In this document: positions 25,409 through 33,999 of the stretch, in pieces | Numbering within the stretch: the first letter of the stretch is position 1 | Layout: each line of letters begins with the position of its first letter | Origin: a virus | DNA: 53,932 nucleotides | Reading direction: 5' to 3' (one strand) | IMG/VR virus record: IMGVR_UViG_3300030116_005302 | Span: 1 to 53,932 of that record | The notes under the pieces: model-generated | The model's database searches: none | Told to the model about the DNA's origin: nothing | What the model saw: only the letters and a program-made list of their open reading frames with translations | Program-made: the position numbers and the translations under genes

Positions 25409-27902
25409 TTAAGACATTGTCTCTTGTATCGAAATATTGAGCCATTATATCCTTTAATTGAACACTGTCAACTTCCCACCTTATCAATACCCCACGTATG
25501 GGATTAGCTGATTGATCTCGAGCCGGGCGTTTCCTTTCAATTTGTAATCCATTTCTATCTGTCATTTTTCTAAATTGTTTAATTGCTATTGGCGGGGTTT
25601 GTTCTGTCTGTGTATGGTACACGGTACGTAGATGCTCAAGCGGAACTATTGAATACTGGTCCTGGGCTGCGTCTGCGATCCATGTTTTTACGAACCGCTG
25701 TGATGACATAATAGTATTTGCATTAAATGCATTATCTAAAGATATGTCTAAAACATCCATAAAAAACATTAAGTTACCAACTTTAATAGCTTCACAAAAC
25801 TCTTCGAATACTGACATCGTTACATTGCGCATTGTTATCTTAGCTTCATTGTTCATGCAGATCCGTGCCATACGTTTGCTAACTTTGTATTGAGATAGCG
25901 CCCCGGCAAAAGTACTTAATTCTTCGTGTATTGTGTCTATGTTTTCTACTATTTCTGGATGGGCATCTTCTAATTTAACCTCCTGCCTGGGGCCTACGTT
26001 GTATCGTCTATCACCTGTTTCTATTTTTACTGCATCTGACCTATTGGTAAGAAAGATAAAGTTTGTATAGCTGGGTAATTCAATTTGATTACTACGCATC
26101 CCACGGATAGTTAAAGTAGGTTCGGTAATCTGATTCTTTAGTTTATCTGCCATACGGAGACTACCTCCGTTAGCATCTGTCATTCTAAATTCATCAATGA
26201 TTAAGAACAGCGCTGATCTCATATATAAGTTAAATTGTTCTTCGATATTTTCTAGATTTTTCATTGGTACGTGTTCATTACCAAACAGGGGTTTTAATAC
26301 TCTGTTGATAAATACACCTTTACCTGTCCCGGGTATACCTGTAAGTATCCAAGCTGTCATGCTTTTGGTTTTATTCTGGTAAATATAAGCAAGCCAGTTT
26401 AGAAAGTGTTCCGTTTCAGGGTCTTTACCGCCCAGAATATGTTTAATTAGACCGTAGATCATGGGACACATACCCTTAAGATTTACTCCTGTACCATATT
26501 CAAGTGGTTCTCCTATCATGTTTTCATTAAGCATGTACTGTGATCTACGGTACATGTTCACATAGAAAGGAGTTTTATCCAGATTGACAGCTGTTTTAGA
26601 ACTCATAGGTTCAAATACAACCTGTGCGTCTGGTATAAAATCTGGTTGAGTTCTACCGTGGCTGCGCATAAACCCTTCAATACTTGTTTTATTGGTAGGG
26701 GTTAACGGGTAGTCATCACTGAATTGATTTAGGTTAGGATCAAATACACCGTTATAATAAGTATCAGTATAAAAGTCCCTAAGTACCACGGGTTGCGTTG
26801 CTTTATTTCCTGCAATATCTGTTTCGGTAAACCTATCAAATATTGATAAATAGAAGTCTTTGTCAGCTTTAGCGATTTCAAATATTGGTTCGTCTTTGAA
26901 ATTAAACATGTAAGTCGGGTCTTCAAGGTGGAAATAATATGCATTGCTGTCCCCTCCGTTTATATTACAACGTATAAATGGAGCAGAGCTCTCATCTACA
27001 ATTGTTATAGACATCTTGTCCGGGTTTACCAGAACTTCTGTAGCTTGGTTATTTATTGTCGCAGTGTGTACTTTAGCAGATCGTTTCTGTAATCCTGCTT
27101 TCTTGCGCAGCTCATCTTTAATAGATATTTCTGCTGCAAAATTCTTTTCAGGATTTACTTCGTACATAAGAGTAGCCAAATCTACTGTGGCTTTTTCTCT
27201 TTTTGTAAATATGATTCGTTCTTTTGCAGAGTTAAACGGGTCTATAGAAGTATCTACAAAGTCAGGAGCAGCAATAAAAATAATTTTAGTATTGTCTGCA
27301 ACTGAAGGATCGAGTGGATACTTGAGTGATTGTCCGTTACTGCTTAGTTCTAGTTGTGTTTTAAATAAATCGTTTGTGTAGTTAACGTGTTTAAGCCATA
27401 ACTTGATTGATGGTACCGGTAGTGGTATCTCAAGTAGCATGAATATGTGCAACGATACACGGTCACTTTTTAAACCAAGGCTTGATGAGGCCTGTGCTAT
27501 GTAGCTTACGTTATGAAATACTTTAGGTAAGCTGGTAATAATTGTTTCCGCAATACGGCCTACGTCTAAGTTGGTTAGAGTTGACTTAGATACGAAGCCA
27601 GGAATGCGAATGTTGTCAACATCAAATACAATGTACTCACAGAATGCATTTTTATCTCCTTGTCCTGCTCTACTTTGGTTATGTAATTGTTTCTTTAGGG
27701 GTCCTTTTAATAAACAATCACCTTTAGAGGAGTGAGTACGGATTAGAGATTCAAATTGTTTTAAACCTTTATTGGTTTTTTCTATTTGGTAATGGTGTGA
27801 ATTGACTTTTTTTACGTGGGGGTAAGGTTGAGTTTCCTTACTTGAGATTCTTTTTGTTAAACGTAAAGCACTAGCTGCTTCTAGAAAAACTATTTCCATC
27901 AT
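25368..27902 (-). CDS. primase-helicase (AEP-like primase plus SF3/D5-type helicase, DUF5906-like), 844 aa
   Basis: The N-terminal region contains YIVFDVDNI (D94, D96), the D-x-D metal site of archaeo-eukaryotic-type primases. The C-terminal half has a Walker A GIPGTGKG (near residue 522) and a Walker B LFLIIDEF (near 567), then IFLTNRSDAV and GDRRYNV, typical of phage DUF5906/SF3 helicases. It likely unwinds the fork and makes primers for the adjacent DNA polymerase. The ATG overlaps the stop of the CsrA-like gene (ATGA), with a GGAGAGG site upstream. Length fits fused phage primase-helicases. Confidence 0.85.
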   Translation of the reverse strand: MMEIVFLEAASALRLTKRISSKETQPYPHVKKVNSHHYQIEKTNKGLKQFESLIRTHSSKGDCLLKGPLKKQLHNQSRAGQGDKNAFCEYIVFDVDNIRIPGFVSKSTLTNLDVGRIAETIITSLPKVFHNVSYIAQASSSLGLKSDRVSLHIFMLLEIPLPVPSIKLWLKHVNYTNDLFKTQLELSSNGQSLKYPLDPSVADNTKIIFIAAPDFVDTSIDPFNSAKERIIFTKREKATVDLATLMYEVNPEKNFAAEISIKDELRKKAGLQKRSAKVHTATINNQATEVLVNPDKMSITIVDESSAPFIRCNINGGDSNAYYFHLEDPTYMFNFKDEPIFEIAKADKDFYLSIFDRFTETDIAGNKATQPVVLRDFYTDTYYNGVFDPNLNQFSDDYPLTPTNKTSIEGFMRSHGRTQPDFIPDAQVVFEPMSSKTAVNLDKTPFYVNMYRRSQYMLNENMIGEPLEYGTGVNLKGMCPMIYGLIKHILGGKDPETEHFLNWLAYIYQNKTKSMTAWILTGIPGTGKGVFINRVLKPLFGNEHVPMKNLENIEEQFNLYMRSALFLIIDEFRMTDANGGSLRMADKLKNQITEPTLTIRGMRSNQIELPSYTNFIFLTNRSDAVKIETGDRRYNVGPRQEVKLEDAHPEIVENIDTIHEELSTFAGALSQYKVSKRMARICMNNEAKITMRNVTMSVFEEFCEAIKVGNLMFFMDVLDISLDNAFNANTIMSSQRFVKTWIADAAQDQYSIVPLEHLRTVYHTQTEQTPPIAIKQFRKMTDRNGLQIERKRPARDQSANPIRGVLIRWEVDSVQLKDIMAQYFDTRDNVLIDQVNAGSETGQG

Positions 27903-28105
27903 TCCTCTCCATCGTACTTCCTTTGAAATACTTCTTTTCTGTCTATTGAAACTGATTTGTCTTCAGATTCTAGACTTAGTCTGACTTGTTTCCCATTTAT
28001 TTTAATGACTGTTATTGTAAGGAAGATATTTCCTTCTCTGTGAACTACAATAGCGCTGTCTTTATTATTAGTATTTTCTTTGCGGGTAAGTACGAGTTTG
28101 CTCAT
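27899..28105 (-). CDS. csrA: CsrA-like RNA-binding translational regulator, 68 aa
   Basis: Conserved CsrA pattern: LVLTRK at the N-terminus, an ITVIKINGKQVRLSLE core (compare VTVLGVKGNQVRIGV in E. coli CsrA), and VSIDRKEVFQRK (compare VSVHREEIYQRI). The Arg of the DRKEVFQR segment corresponds to the key RNA-binding Arg44 of E. coli CsrA. It has an insertion of ~7 residues between the first two strands (ENTNNKDSAIVVHREG). Known family members bind GGA motifs in mRNA leaders as dimers. Here it sits between the polymerase and primase genes, overlapping both by four bases, so it is made with the replisome. Likely targets are host or phage mRNAs. Confidence 0.85.
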   Translation of the reverse strand: MSKLVLTRKENTNNKDSAIVVHREGNIFLTITVIKINGKQVRLSLESEDKSVSIDRKEVFQRKYDGEE

Positions 28106-29961
28106 TTTGTATATGCTTTGTCATACCCACCTTCAGCTGATAATGGTAGTTCTTTACACCATACCGGTGGTTGTGTCATTGTAAATATTATATTGTCCAT
28201 AATATTACATGAATCTTTCTCTGTAGCAACAGCTATTATCTCATCGTGTACTGTTAAAACTACAGATCCACCGTTAGTATTTTGTAAATAATTATGCACT
28301 TTATTTATGGAATCAGTAATAATTATACGTGCTAAAGCTTGTACAATATTTTCTGCTATTTTTCCGCCATAAAGTTTAACTTGTTGTTTCTGGTTGAAGT
28401 ATACAAAATCAGACCCTTCAAAATATCCGTTACCTCGTTTGATTAAACCGGGGTATTTTAGGTACATACCATTTGGCAGCATTAATGCTCTATCAGCAAC
28501 TGTCAACGGTCCATATGTTAGTCCTTCAGAGTTTTTTTGAAGGGAACAAGTGATTAAGTATTCGCATTTTTTCCAGAAGTTAGCTATATCCGGATAGTTT
28601 CCTCGGTATGTATTTACTACATCTAATGCATCTTCATCTGATATATCTACTTCTGGGCCAGCCAGTCCATTTCTAAGCGTGAAAGCGAACTTTTTGTAAC
28701 CCATACCATACCCAAGGCCAAGTATTGCAGTCTTGCCTACAAACCTCTCTACTGGGTTGTCGTCCTTGTTTATAGGTTTCTTGTATATTTTAGAAGCAAA
28801 GTTACTGTATATATCTTCTCCGTTAGCAAATTCTTGTAGTAAGTCTGTTTGATTTGAAATCCACGCCAGGACACGGGCTTCAATATTTGATAAGTCAGCA
28901 ACGTATACTAGATGCCCTTCGGGTGCTTGTAATGCTTTACGTAACTCAGAACCCCTGGGTAGGTTTTGCATATTAAGTTTGTCAGTGCCACCGAATCTGC
29001 CTGTATGTGCCGCATAATATCTTAATGGGACACTTATGGACCCATCCTTGTTGATAACATTTAAAAACCTCTGGGCCCTGGTTTCTTCAATTCTTGATTT
29101 AACTGCTATCCGTGCTTCCCATAAATTTTTATGTTCTGGATACTTTCTAACCATTTGTTTGTAACCGGCATCATTTTTCCCAAGTGCGGGTATTTTATTG
29201 CCGGTAGTAGGGCTGGTCTTCATAGGTGGATTAATACCTATTGATTCAAGATAGGCGCTAAACTGTTGATTACTGGACAAAACTTTTTTATCTATTCCGC
29301 AAGCTTCTATTTTTTCTTTACTTTCCTGTGTTATGCGGTCACGATATTTGGTTAAGAGTTCACGGTCTACGGTCAGCTTAGGCTCAACAAACATCTTGGT
29401 TGTAAGGTCAATAATATGCAACTCTGTATCCGGGATCTTAGACTTCAATTTATTATAGATACTGTGAGTAAGGTCTACGTCCTGTTTGCAGTAACCTGCA
29501 ATCTGGTCTTCAATATCCGGAGGTAAGTCTACAATACCTTTTGCTGATACTAGCTCATCTCCTTTACGCATCTGTTCATCGTCAGGCCATAACCTTTTAC
29601 ATACTTCAGACAGCTTTGCTGATTGCATTGGGTCAATGCCGCGAGCCATAGCTGCAGTATCATAGTAAAAAGCAGGGTGTACGTTGTAGTATTGAGTTAG
29701 AATATAGCCGTCAAATAAAGCATTATGACAAACTACAGCTGTGTTATCCCAGTCAACATCTTGCAAAAAAGCTTCTATATCATTTTCATTTAGCCAATCT
29801 GCTTCCTGTTCTGAAAAGAAACGAACCCCCAGCCCCCATACTTTAAACTGATCTCCGTTAACATATTCTGCAGTCGTAAGTTTTTTCAGAGAATAATGAG
29901 GATCGAAGTAGGTTTCAAAATCAAGAACTAATACACTTAGCTTATCAAGATCTACTGTCAT
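28102..29961 (-). CDS. polA: DNA polymerase, family A, with 3'-5' exonuclease domain, 619 aa
   Basis: Exonuclease motifs are present: VLDFETYF (Exo I), CHNALFDGYIL (Exo II) and YCKQDVDLT (Exo III). Polymerase motif A is VADLSNIEARVLAW, motif B RFVGKTAILGLGYGMG and motif C LTVHDEI. The residue equivalent to E. coli Phe762 is Leu (codon at 28720-28722). At 619 residues it is short, lacks a 5'-3' exonuclease, and matches phage replicative Pol A. The downstream neighbours are the CsrA-like gene and the primase-helicase. Confidence 0.95.
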   Translation of the reverse strand: MTVDLDKLSVLVLDFETYFDPHYSLKKLTTAEYVNGDQFKVWGLGVRFFSEQEADWLNENDIEAFLQDVDWDNTAVVCHNALFDGYILTQYYNVHPAFYYDTAAMARGIDPMQSAKLSEVCKRLWPDDEQMRKGDELVSAKGIVDLPPDIEDQIAGYCKQDVDLTHSIYNKLKSKIPDTELHIIDLTTKMFVEPKLTVDRELLTKYRDRITQESKEKIEACGIDKKVLSSNQQFSAYLESIGINPPMKTSPTTGNKIPALGKNDAGYKQMVRKYPEHKNLWEARIAVKSRIEETRAQRFLNVINKDGSISVPLRYYAAHTGRFGGTDKLNMQNLPRGSELRKALQAPEGHLVYVADLSNIEARVLAWISNQTDLLQEFANGEDIYSNFASKIYKKPINKDDNPVERFVGKTAILGLGYGMGYKKFAFTLRNGLAGPEVDISDEDALDVVNTYRGNYPDIANFWKKCEYLITCSLQKNSEGLTYGPLTVADRALMLPNGMYLKYPGLIKRGNGYFEGSDFVYFNQKQQVKLYGGKIAENIVQALARIIITDSINKVHNYLQNTNGGSVVLTVHDEIIAVATEKDSCNIMDNIIFTMTQPPVWCKELPLSAEGGYDKAYTK

Positions 29962-29962
29962 A

Positions 29963-30340
29963 TTATATCTCGCACTTTGGTTTATCTATTTGCTTTTGGA
30001 AATATTCATCAACTTCCTGGTCAACTGTGTCTGGCATTGCTGCCATAGCAAAATCTGTTTCTGTTTCAAACTTTTCACGGACATGAGGTTTGATAGTATC
30101 TATAAAGTTGTAATACATAGTCATACCTATATCTGTAAAAAAAGAATCATTGTATGGATAAACAGCAGAACAGAGTCTTAGCATGTTATGTAAGTGTTTT
30201 TTGAATTTTTCATCGTAACTAAAAAAATCCATAATATGTTCATGTTGTACATGCTCTCTGGCCCAACGTATGTACAATGTATTTTTTTGGTCATCTGATA
30301 ATTCATCAAAACTTGTCGGTAATATTTCTTCGTCAGTCAT
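29963..30340 (-). CDS. hypothetical early protein, 125 aa
   Basis: An acidic helical protein starting MTDEEILPTSFDELSDDQKN and containing IRWAREHVQHEHIMDFFSYDEKFKKH. It lies one base upstream of the polymerase gene with a GGGG-type ribosome site 8 bases before ATG. No family is recognised. Position suggests an accessory replication factor, but nothing in the sequence proves it. Confidence 0.6.
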   Translation of the reverse strand: MTDEEILPTSFDELSDDQKNTLYIRWAREHVQHEHIMDFFSYDEKFKKHLHNMLRLCSAVYPYNDSFFTDIGMTMYYNFIDTIKPHVREKFETETDFAMAAMPDTVDQEVDEYFQKQIDKPKCEI

Positions 30341-30342
30341 TG

Positions 30343-30519
30343 TTAACCCCTCAGTAAATACAAGATGAGGCTTGCTAATGCAGCAAGCCCCGTTATGAAT
30401 GTAAAAGATATAGTAAACTTTTTATGTGGCCGTCCACCTTGTTCACCTAGATTTATAGGTATATGTTTATCTACACCTGGTTTTAAAGTTTTAATTTTTC
30501 GATGGCGTCTACAAGTCAT
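30343..30519 (-). CDS. small membrane protein, 58 aa
   Basis: A basic N-terminus (MTCRRHRKIKTLKPGVDKH) is followed by one C-terminal membrane helix (FTISFTFITGLAALASLILYLL). The start at 30519 is chosen over an upstream ATG at 30534 because a GGTGG site precedes it and it avoids overlapping the upstream gene. Topology would be N-terminus inside. Unknown function. Confidence 0.55.
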   Translation of the reverse strand: MTCRRHRKIKTLKPGVDKHIPINLGEQGGRPHKKFTISFTFITGLAALASLILYLLRG

Positions 30520-30521
30520 GG

Positions 30522-30971
30522 CTACCACCAGCATTCATACCATACTTTTTTATCTTCTTTTAACCATTCAAATGCTTTTTGTGTAAACTCAAAGTCCTGT
30601 TCGTAATAATCTTTTACGCTTTGTTCTTGGAACTGTTGCCCCCAAAAGAAACCATCATTACAAACGGGTAACTTTTCAGTTTGTATAGTACGTTGTAATA
30701 TATTTATGTCTTCCCAATCCAAAAATAATTTCTGGCAGTTAAAATCATCTGCCATTACTCCATAAGGAGCTTTAACATTAAGTCTGTGATGCCAAAGCTG
30801 TCGCATGTATTCATGTAGTCGTGCATGTTTGCGCCACTCGAATACCATTTCTTGTTCACAATCCCAATATGGATCTTCTTTGTCTGCTTCATATGTATTT
30901 ATATCTATAACTTTTTCATCTTTGTTTTTTGGTTTAACGATTAACCATCCTGCATATTGATCTAGTCCCAT
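30522..30971 (-). CDS. conserved phage protein (MGLDQYAG family), 149 aa
   Basis: The MGLDQYAGWL opening, EFEWRKHARLHEYMRQLW-like middle (here FEWRKHARLHEYM) and acidic C-terminus match a widespread phage protein family of unknown function; I recall database names such as phosphoglycerate kinase for some members, which are not supported by motifs here. An AGGAG ribosome site lies ~7 bases upstream, inside the end of the upstream 54-residue gene's trailer. Role unknown. Confidence 0.7.
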   Translation of the reverse strand: MGLDQYAGWLIVKPKNKDEKVIDINTYEADKEDPYWDCEQEMVFEWRKHARLHEYMRQLWHHRLNVKAPYGVMADDFNCQKLFLDWEDINILQRTIQTEKLPVCNDGFFWGQQFQEQSVKDYYEQDFEFTQKAFEWLKEDKKVWYECWW

Positions 30972-30988
30972 TCTTCATTCTCCTTTAA

Positions 30989-31153
30989 TTATCCAGCCTC
31001 CGCTAGGTTCCTTTCTCTCTCTACCGTAGAGAGCCAGTCTTGAAAATCCTGATCTAACCCTTTTGGCATATCATTCCAACAGATTTGTAGATTAGGATTA
31101 TCATTCCACTGTATCATTATCACTGAGGCTACTATTTTAAATTTCTTTTCCAT
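30989..31153 (-). CDS. small early protein, 54 aa
   Basis: ATG at 31153 with an AAAGGAG ribosome site 8 bases upstream. It reads MEKKFKIVASVIMIQWND and ends with an acidic helix (FQDWLSTVERERNLAEAG). It is the first gene after the 31154-31516 gap and lies 17 bases before the MGLDQYAG-family gene. Two CWND/QWND segments are notable, hinting at an internal duplication. Unknown function. Confidence 0.65.
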   Translation of the reverse strand: MEKKFKIVASVIMIQWNDNPNLQICWNDMPKGLDQDFQDWLSTVERERNLAEAG

Positions 31154-31350
31154 TTTCTTACTCCTTTTAATGGTGAGCCTACTATTCTTTGCAATATCAC
31201 TTTTTTTAACCGATGCAAAATCGCTTTACAGTTTATACAGACGATGAATCTTTAGGGGCATCTGTATAAAATGAGAATAGTGTAACCACACGGCTCTGAC
31301 ATGGTGTTTTTTGAGGTGTTGTTAGAACCTCGGAGATATGCATCGCCCCT

Positions 31351-31384
31351 TAGAAAAAGAAGCCAAACTACTAGAGTTTGGCTT
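31351..31384 (-). terminator. rho-independent terminator
   Basis: On the - strand a 9-bp stem AAGCCAAAC / GTTTGGCTT with a 7-base loop is followed by CTTTTTCT. It would stop leftward transcription coming from the SSB-like/helicase block. Confidence 0.7.
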
Positions 31385-31444
31385 AAGTCCTGTTGGGAAA
31401 CAGGGGGAGGAAAATTATATCCATAGTGTATACCCTTGTTAACT

Positions 31445-31505
31445 AAATTAAAAGAGGAGCCCCAGTTTGATGAGATACGGGGTCGGGGTTGGAACAAACT
31501 GAGGC
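31445..31505 (-). terminator. large hairpin terminator after SSB-like gene
   Basis: An 11-bp stem GCCTCAGTTTG / CAAACTGGGGC (one G-T wobble) encloses a ~25-base C-rich loop, then CTCCTCTTTTAATTT on the - strand. It lies 12 bases past the SSB-like stop. It could terminate transcription or protect the 3' end of that mRNA. Confidence 0.55.
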
Positions 31506-31516
31506 CCCCTGCGAGA

Positions 31517-32194
31517 CTAAGCTTCTATAGTTACATCCTTCATTTTTTCATAAAACTCTTCAGCTAGTTTGTAGTCGGCATCCTGTGCCCAGCCTTCAAA
31601 CGATACATCCAAGTTCATGAACTGTTGACCAGAACGATTCTGGGTTGCAACTGCAGACAGTTTCCATAAACCAGAGAACCTATCTCCTCCTTTAATATTG
31701 ATTTGAGAGTTCCAGCTTCGTGATACACGTAGCTTAGAACTTGCAAAATCCATTATTACAGGCATTGATAGTACACCGGTTTTAGGATCTTTTAAAAGCA
31801 AAACATGTGAATGAGTTTGCACAATGTCATACTCATCGGGTTTATCCTGCTCTTTTATAGCAGTTTCAGCTTCTGCTGCACTGCGATAAGTACCTAGAAA
31901 ACCACCGCCAGCTTCTCGCTTTTTCCATACAACATGGTCATCTTTGAAAGTGACACTGATTGTATAGAGGTCAGATCCATAGTTTTCATTAGTCAAACTA
32001 TTCAAGAAGTCACCCGGGTCAGCACCTTCAATAAAGTTTGCATGATGCTTATCTACTTCAGGAGACATTTTCTGTAGTAGTTTAATACGTGGTATTGTCA
32101 TGCTATCACTAGACACATTTTCGTTACCACGACCTGCACTTTGTTTAACATGCGCAGGCATTTTGTCAGTAGCTAATGCTATTTCATTTGCCAT
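31517..32194 (-). CDS. putative phage single-stranded DNA-binding protein, 225 aa
   Basis: A beta-rich core follows a ~30-residue tail: MTIPRIKLLQKMSPEV, DLYTISVTFKDDHVVWKKREAGGGF, HVLLL and WKLSAVATQNRSGQQFMNLDVSFEGWA. The acidic C-terminus (EEFYEKMKDVTIEA) is typical of ssDNA-binding proteins, though not diagnostic. Similar proteins sit between helicase and polymerase genes in other phages. An AAGGATAATG leader precedes the ATG. SSB assignment rests on context and composition. Confidence 0.6.
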   Translation of the reverse strand: MANEIALATDKMPAHVKQSAGRGNENVSSDSMTIPRIKLLQKMSPEVDKHHANFIEGADPGDFLNSLTNENYGSDLYTISVTFKDDHVVWKKREAGGGFLGTYRSAAEAETAIKEQDKPDEYDIVQTHSHVLLLKDPKTGVLSMPVIMDFASSKLRVSRSWNSQINIKGGDRFSGLWKLSAVATQNRSGQQFMNLDVSFEGWAQDADYKLAEEFYEKMKDVTIEA

Positions 32195-32206
32195 ATATCA
32201 TTATCC

Positions 32207-32599
32207 TTATAGTTTACGTAAGTTAACTTTGCGAAGTTGAGTGGCTTTTACACCGGGAACGTCTTTTATTTTGACTGATTCATTCCAAGCAGCTGAACTA
32301 ACTCTTCTGTGTAATAAAGAAAATTCACCAGTTTTCTGTATATGTTCATGAAGAACACCCCAGTCTTCTACTTCGGGTACTGATTCTTCTTTAATGGTTA
32401 CAGATGACATATCGTTTGCAGTCCGGGTTAGTCCTTGTGCATCCATCTTTTCAATCAGCACTGAATCCAGTAGCCGGTCTTTTTCTTTAATCTCTTTTAG
32501 TTGTTTATTTAATAGTTCTGTTTCATGTCTATGTTCTAGTTTTTGTCTAATCAAATTGTCTATATTAAATTGTTTGTATTTGTTTAGTAGGTCGTCCAT
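32207..32599 (-). CDS. conserved phage coiled-coil protein, 130 aa
   Basis: The N-terminal two thirds is a charged coiled coil (residues ~10-55, LEHRHETELLNKQLKEIKEK). The C-terminus contains PEVEDWGVLHEHIQKTGEFSLLHRRV and VPGVKATQLRKVNLRKL. This PEVEDW...LLHRR...PGV layout is common to a phage family found near SSB and helicase genes. A GAGG site precedes ATG. It overlaps the helicase gene by 35 bases. A helper role in replication or recombination is possible but unproven. Confidence 0.65.
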   Translation of the reverse strand: MDDLLNKYKQFNIDNLIRQKLEHRHETELLNKQLKEIKEKDRLLDSVLIEKMDAQGLTRTANDMSSVTIKEESVPEVEDWGVLHEHIQKTGEFSLLHRRVSSAAWNESVKIKDVPGVKATQLRKVNLRKL

Positions 32600-33941
32600 G
32601 TTTTTTCCTCAAAGTATTTAAAGTGCCTAACAAGTCTTCCATCCTTGTTAATTTCTTTTCTAGTTTTTTATACACTTCTGTTTCCCATGTATGACGGGCA
32701 GCAATGCATATCACCTCAGTTCTTTTAGTTTGCCCTGCCCGATATATTCTTCTATTGAATTGCTGGAAGTGTTCAGCGTTGTACGTAGGTGATGACCATA
32801 TAACTGTGTTAGCTTTTGTAAGAGTTAAGCCGTGGCTTGTAGACTGTGGATGCGCAAAGATACATTGCAATTGCCCAGCCTGGAATCTCTCTACAATATC
32901 TGCACGTTTGTTAGATGGAGTCTGGCCATCAATTACTGCATATTTTATTTTTTGTTTTTCTGCCAGAGCTACAAGCTGTTCTCTTTCATGTCTCCAGTTG
33001 AAAGCAACGAGTGAATGTCTACGCTCTACGATCAAGGACATAACCATGTCATATCTTTCTTTATGTATTTTTACGACATTACCGAACTCATCGTAGATTG
33101 CACCGGTACATAACTGCAGCAGCTTTTTAACTTTAGCGCCTGCATGTACTGCGTTAATAGTTGATTCTTCTGTATACAGTACAGACTCTTCTTCAAAGGT
33201 ATCGTACTCAAGCTGCACATCTTTATGTAAAGTTGTATACACAAACCTTCTGGATGTAGCTGGCATGTCAATACATTCTTCAAGCTTATACCGTATGTTA
33301 ATATCTTTAATTGCAGCAGCAACCAGGGTTTCTGCATTCGATTTATCAACCCATTCGTTAGCAAAGCCATTGTATCTGGATGTGCATACGTTAGACCTGA
33401 ATGTATAGAACTTGGGGCCAAGTCTTTTACCATCGTCAATTACATAGCACGGATGCCATAGGTCAAGTATTGTATTGCTGTTAGGTGTACCCGACATACC
33501 AATACGGTATTTGAAGTTGGATACAATTTTTGCAAGTGCTTTACTGCGTTGACTATCCTTGTTTTTAAATGCAGTAAATTCGTCAATGCATATAGTATTG
33601 AAATCCTTAAGGTGCACCTGGTTTTTAAGTAACCACTTAACCGCATCATGGTTTGTAATTACAACAGGTGTATCTGACTCAAATGCTTTCTGACGATTAC
33701 GTGCATAGGCAATTTCATACTGTAAGCCATTGGTAAACTTTAGTATGTCTTCCCCCCATGAAGCTTGAAGTATTGATAGAGGCGCAAGTACAAGCAAGCG
33801 ACCTTTATCTTCTTTACCTTGGACATAAGCATCAAGGACACTTCTGGTTTTACCAGTGCCCGGGTCTGAAGTTATCAAGCATTTGGGATTTTTTTGAATA
33901 AAGGCAGTAGTAGCCTTTTGATGTGCAAAAGCTTTCAACAT
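32565..33941 (-). CDS. SNF2-type superfamily 2 helicase, 458 aa
   Basis: Walker A SDPGTGKTR (residues 25-33), Walker B IDEF (residues 119-122), motif III SGTPNSN (150-156) and motif VI QFNRRIYRAGQ (near residue 395) define a SNF2/Rad54-like helicase. Length fits phage SNF2 helicases, which act in replication initiation or recombination. A weak AAGAG ribosome site lies upstream. It is followed by the coiled-coil and SSB-like genes, forming a replication unit. Confidence 0.9.
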   Translation of the reverse strand: MLKAFAHQKATTAFIQKNPKCLITSDPGTGKTRSVLDAYVQGKEDKGRLLVLAPLSILQASWGEDILKFTNGLQYEIAYARNRQKAFESDTPVVITNHDAVKWLLKNQVHLKDFNTICIDEFTAFKNKDSQRSKALAKIVSNFKYRIGMSGTPNSNTILDLWHPCYVIDDGKRLGPKFYTFRSNVCTSRYNGFANEWVDKSNAETLVAAAIKDINIRYKLEECIDMPATSRRFVYTTLHKDVQLEYDTFEEESVLYTEESTINAVHAGAKVKKLLQLCTGAIYDEFGNVVKIHKERYDMVMSLIVERRHSLVAFNWRHEREQLVALAEKQKIKYAVIDGQTPSNKRADIVERFQAGQLQCIFAHPQSTSHGLTLTKANTVIWSSPTYNAEHFQQFNRRIYRAGQTKRTEVICIAARHTWETEVYKKLEKKLTRMEDLLGTLNTLRKKHGRPTKQIQTI

Positions 33942-33999
33942 AATTCATTACTCTTTTTTCGTTTATCATTGTTCGTTGAGAACAACTATTATACACGGG

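Larger units (their letters stand above)
31154..31516. other. gene-free structured interval (363 bp)
   Basis: I see no convincing gene here. The stretch holds the two leftward hairpin terminators listed separately (31351-31384 and 31445-31505) and a further dyad near 31233-31268 (TATACAGA / TCTGTATA on the - strand). A promoter for the downstream genes must lie between the last terminator and 31153, or read-through must occur; no convincing -35/-10 pair could be fixed by eye. An 81-codon open frame on the - strand here was rejected. Confidence 0.6.

Noticed and set aside
30522-30971. Phosphoglycerate kinase name for the MGLDQYAG-family protein
   Set aside because: The protein is far too short and has none of the kinase motifs; that label appears to be a database artefact.
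31252-31497. 81-codon open frame on the - strand in the structured interval
   Set aside because: It spans both terminator hairpins, has no ribosome site and its composition is unlike neighbouring genes.
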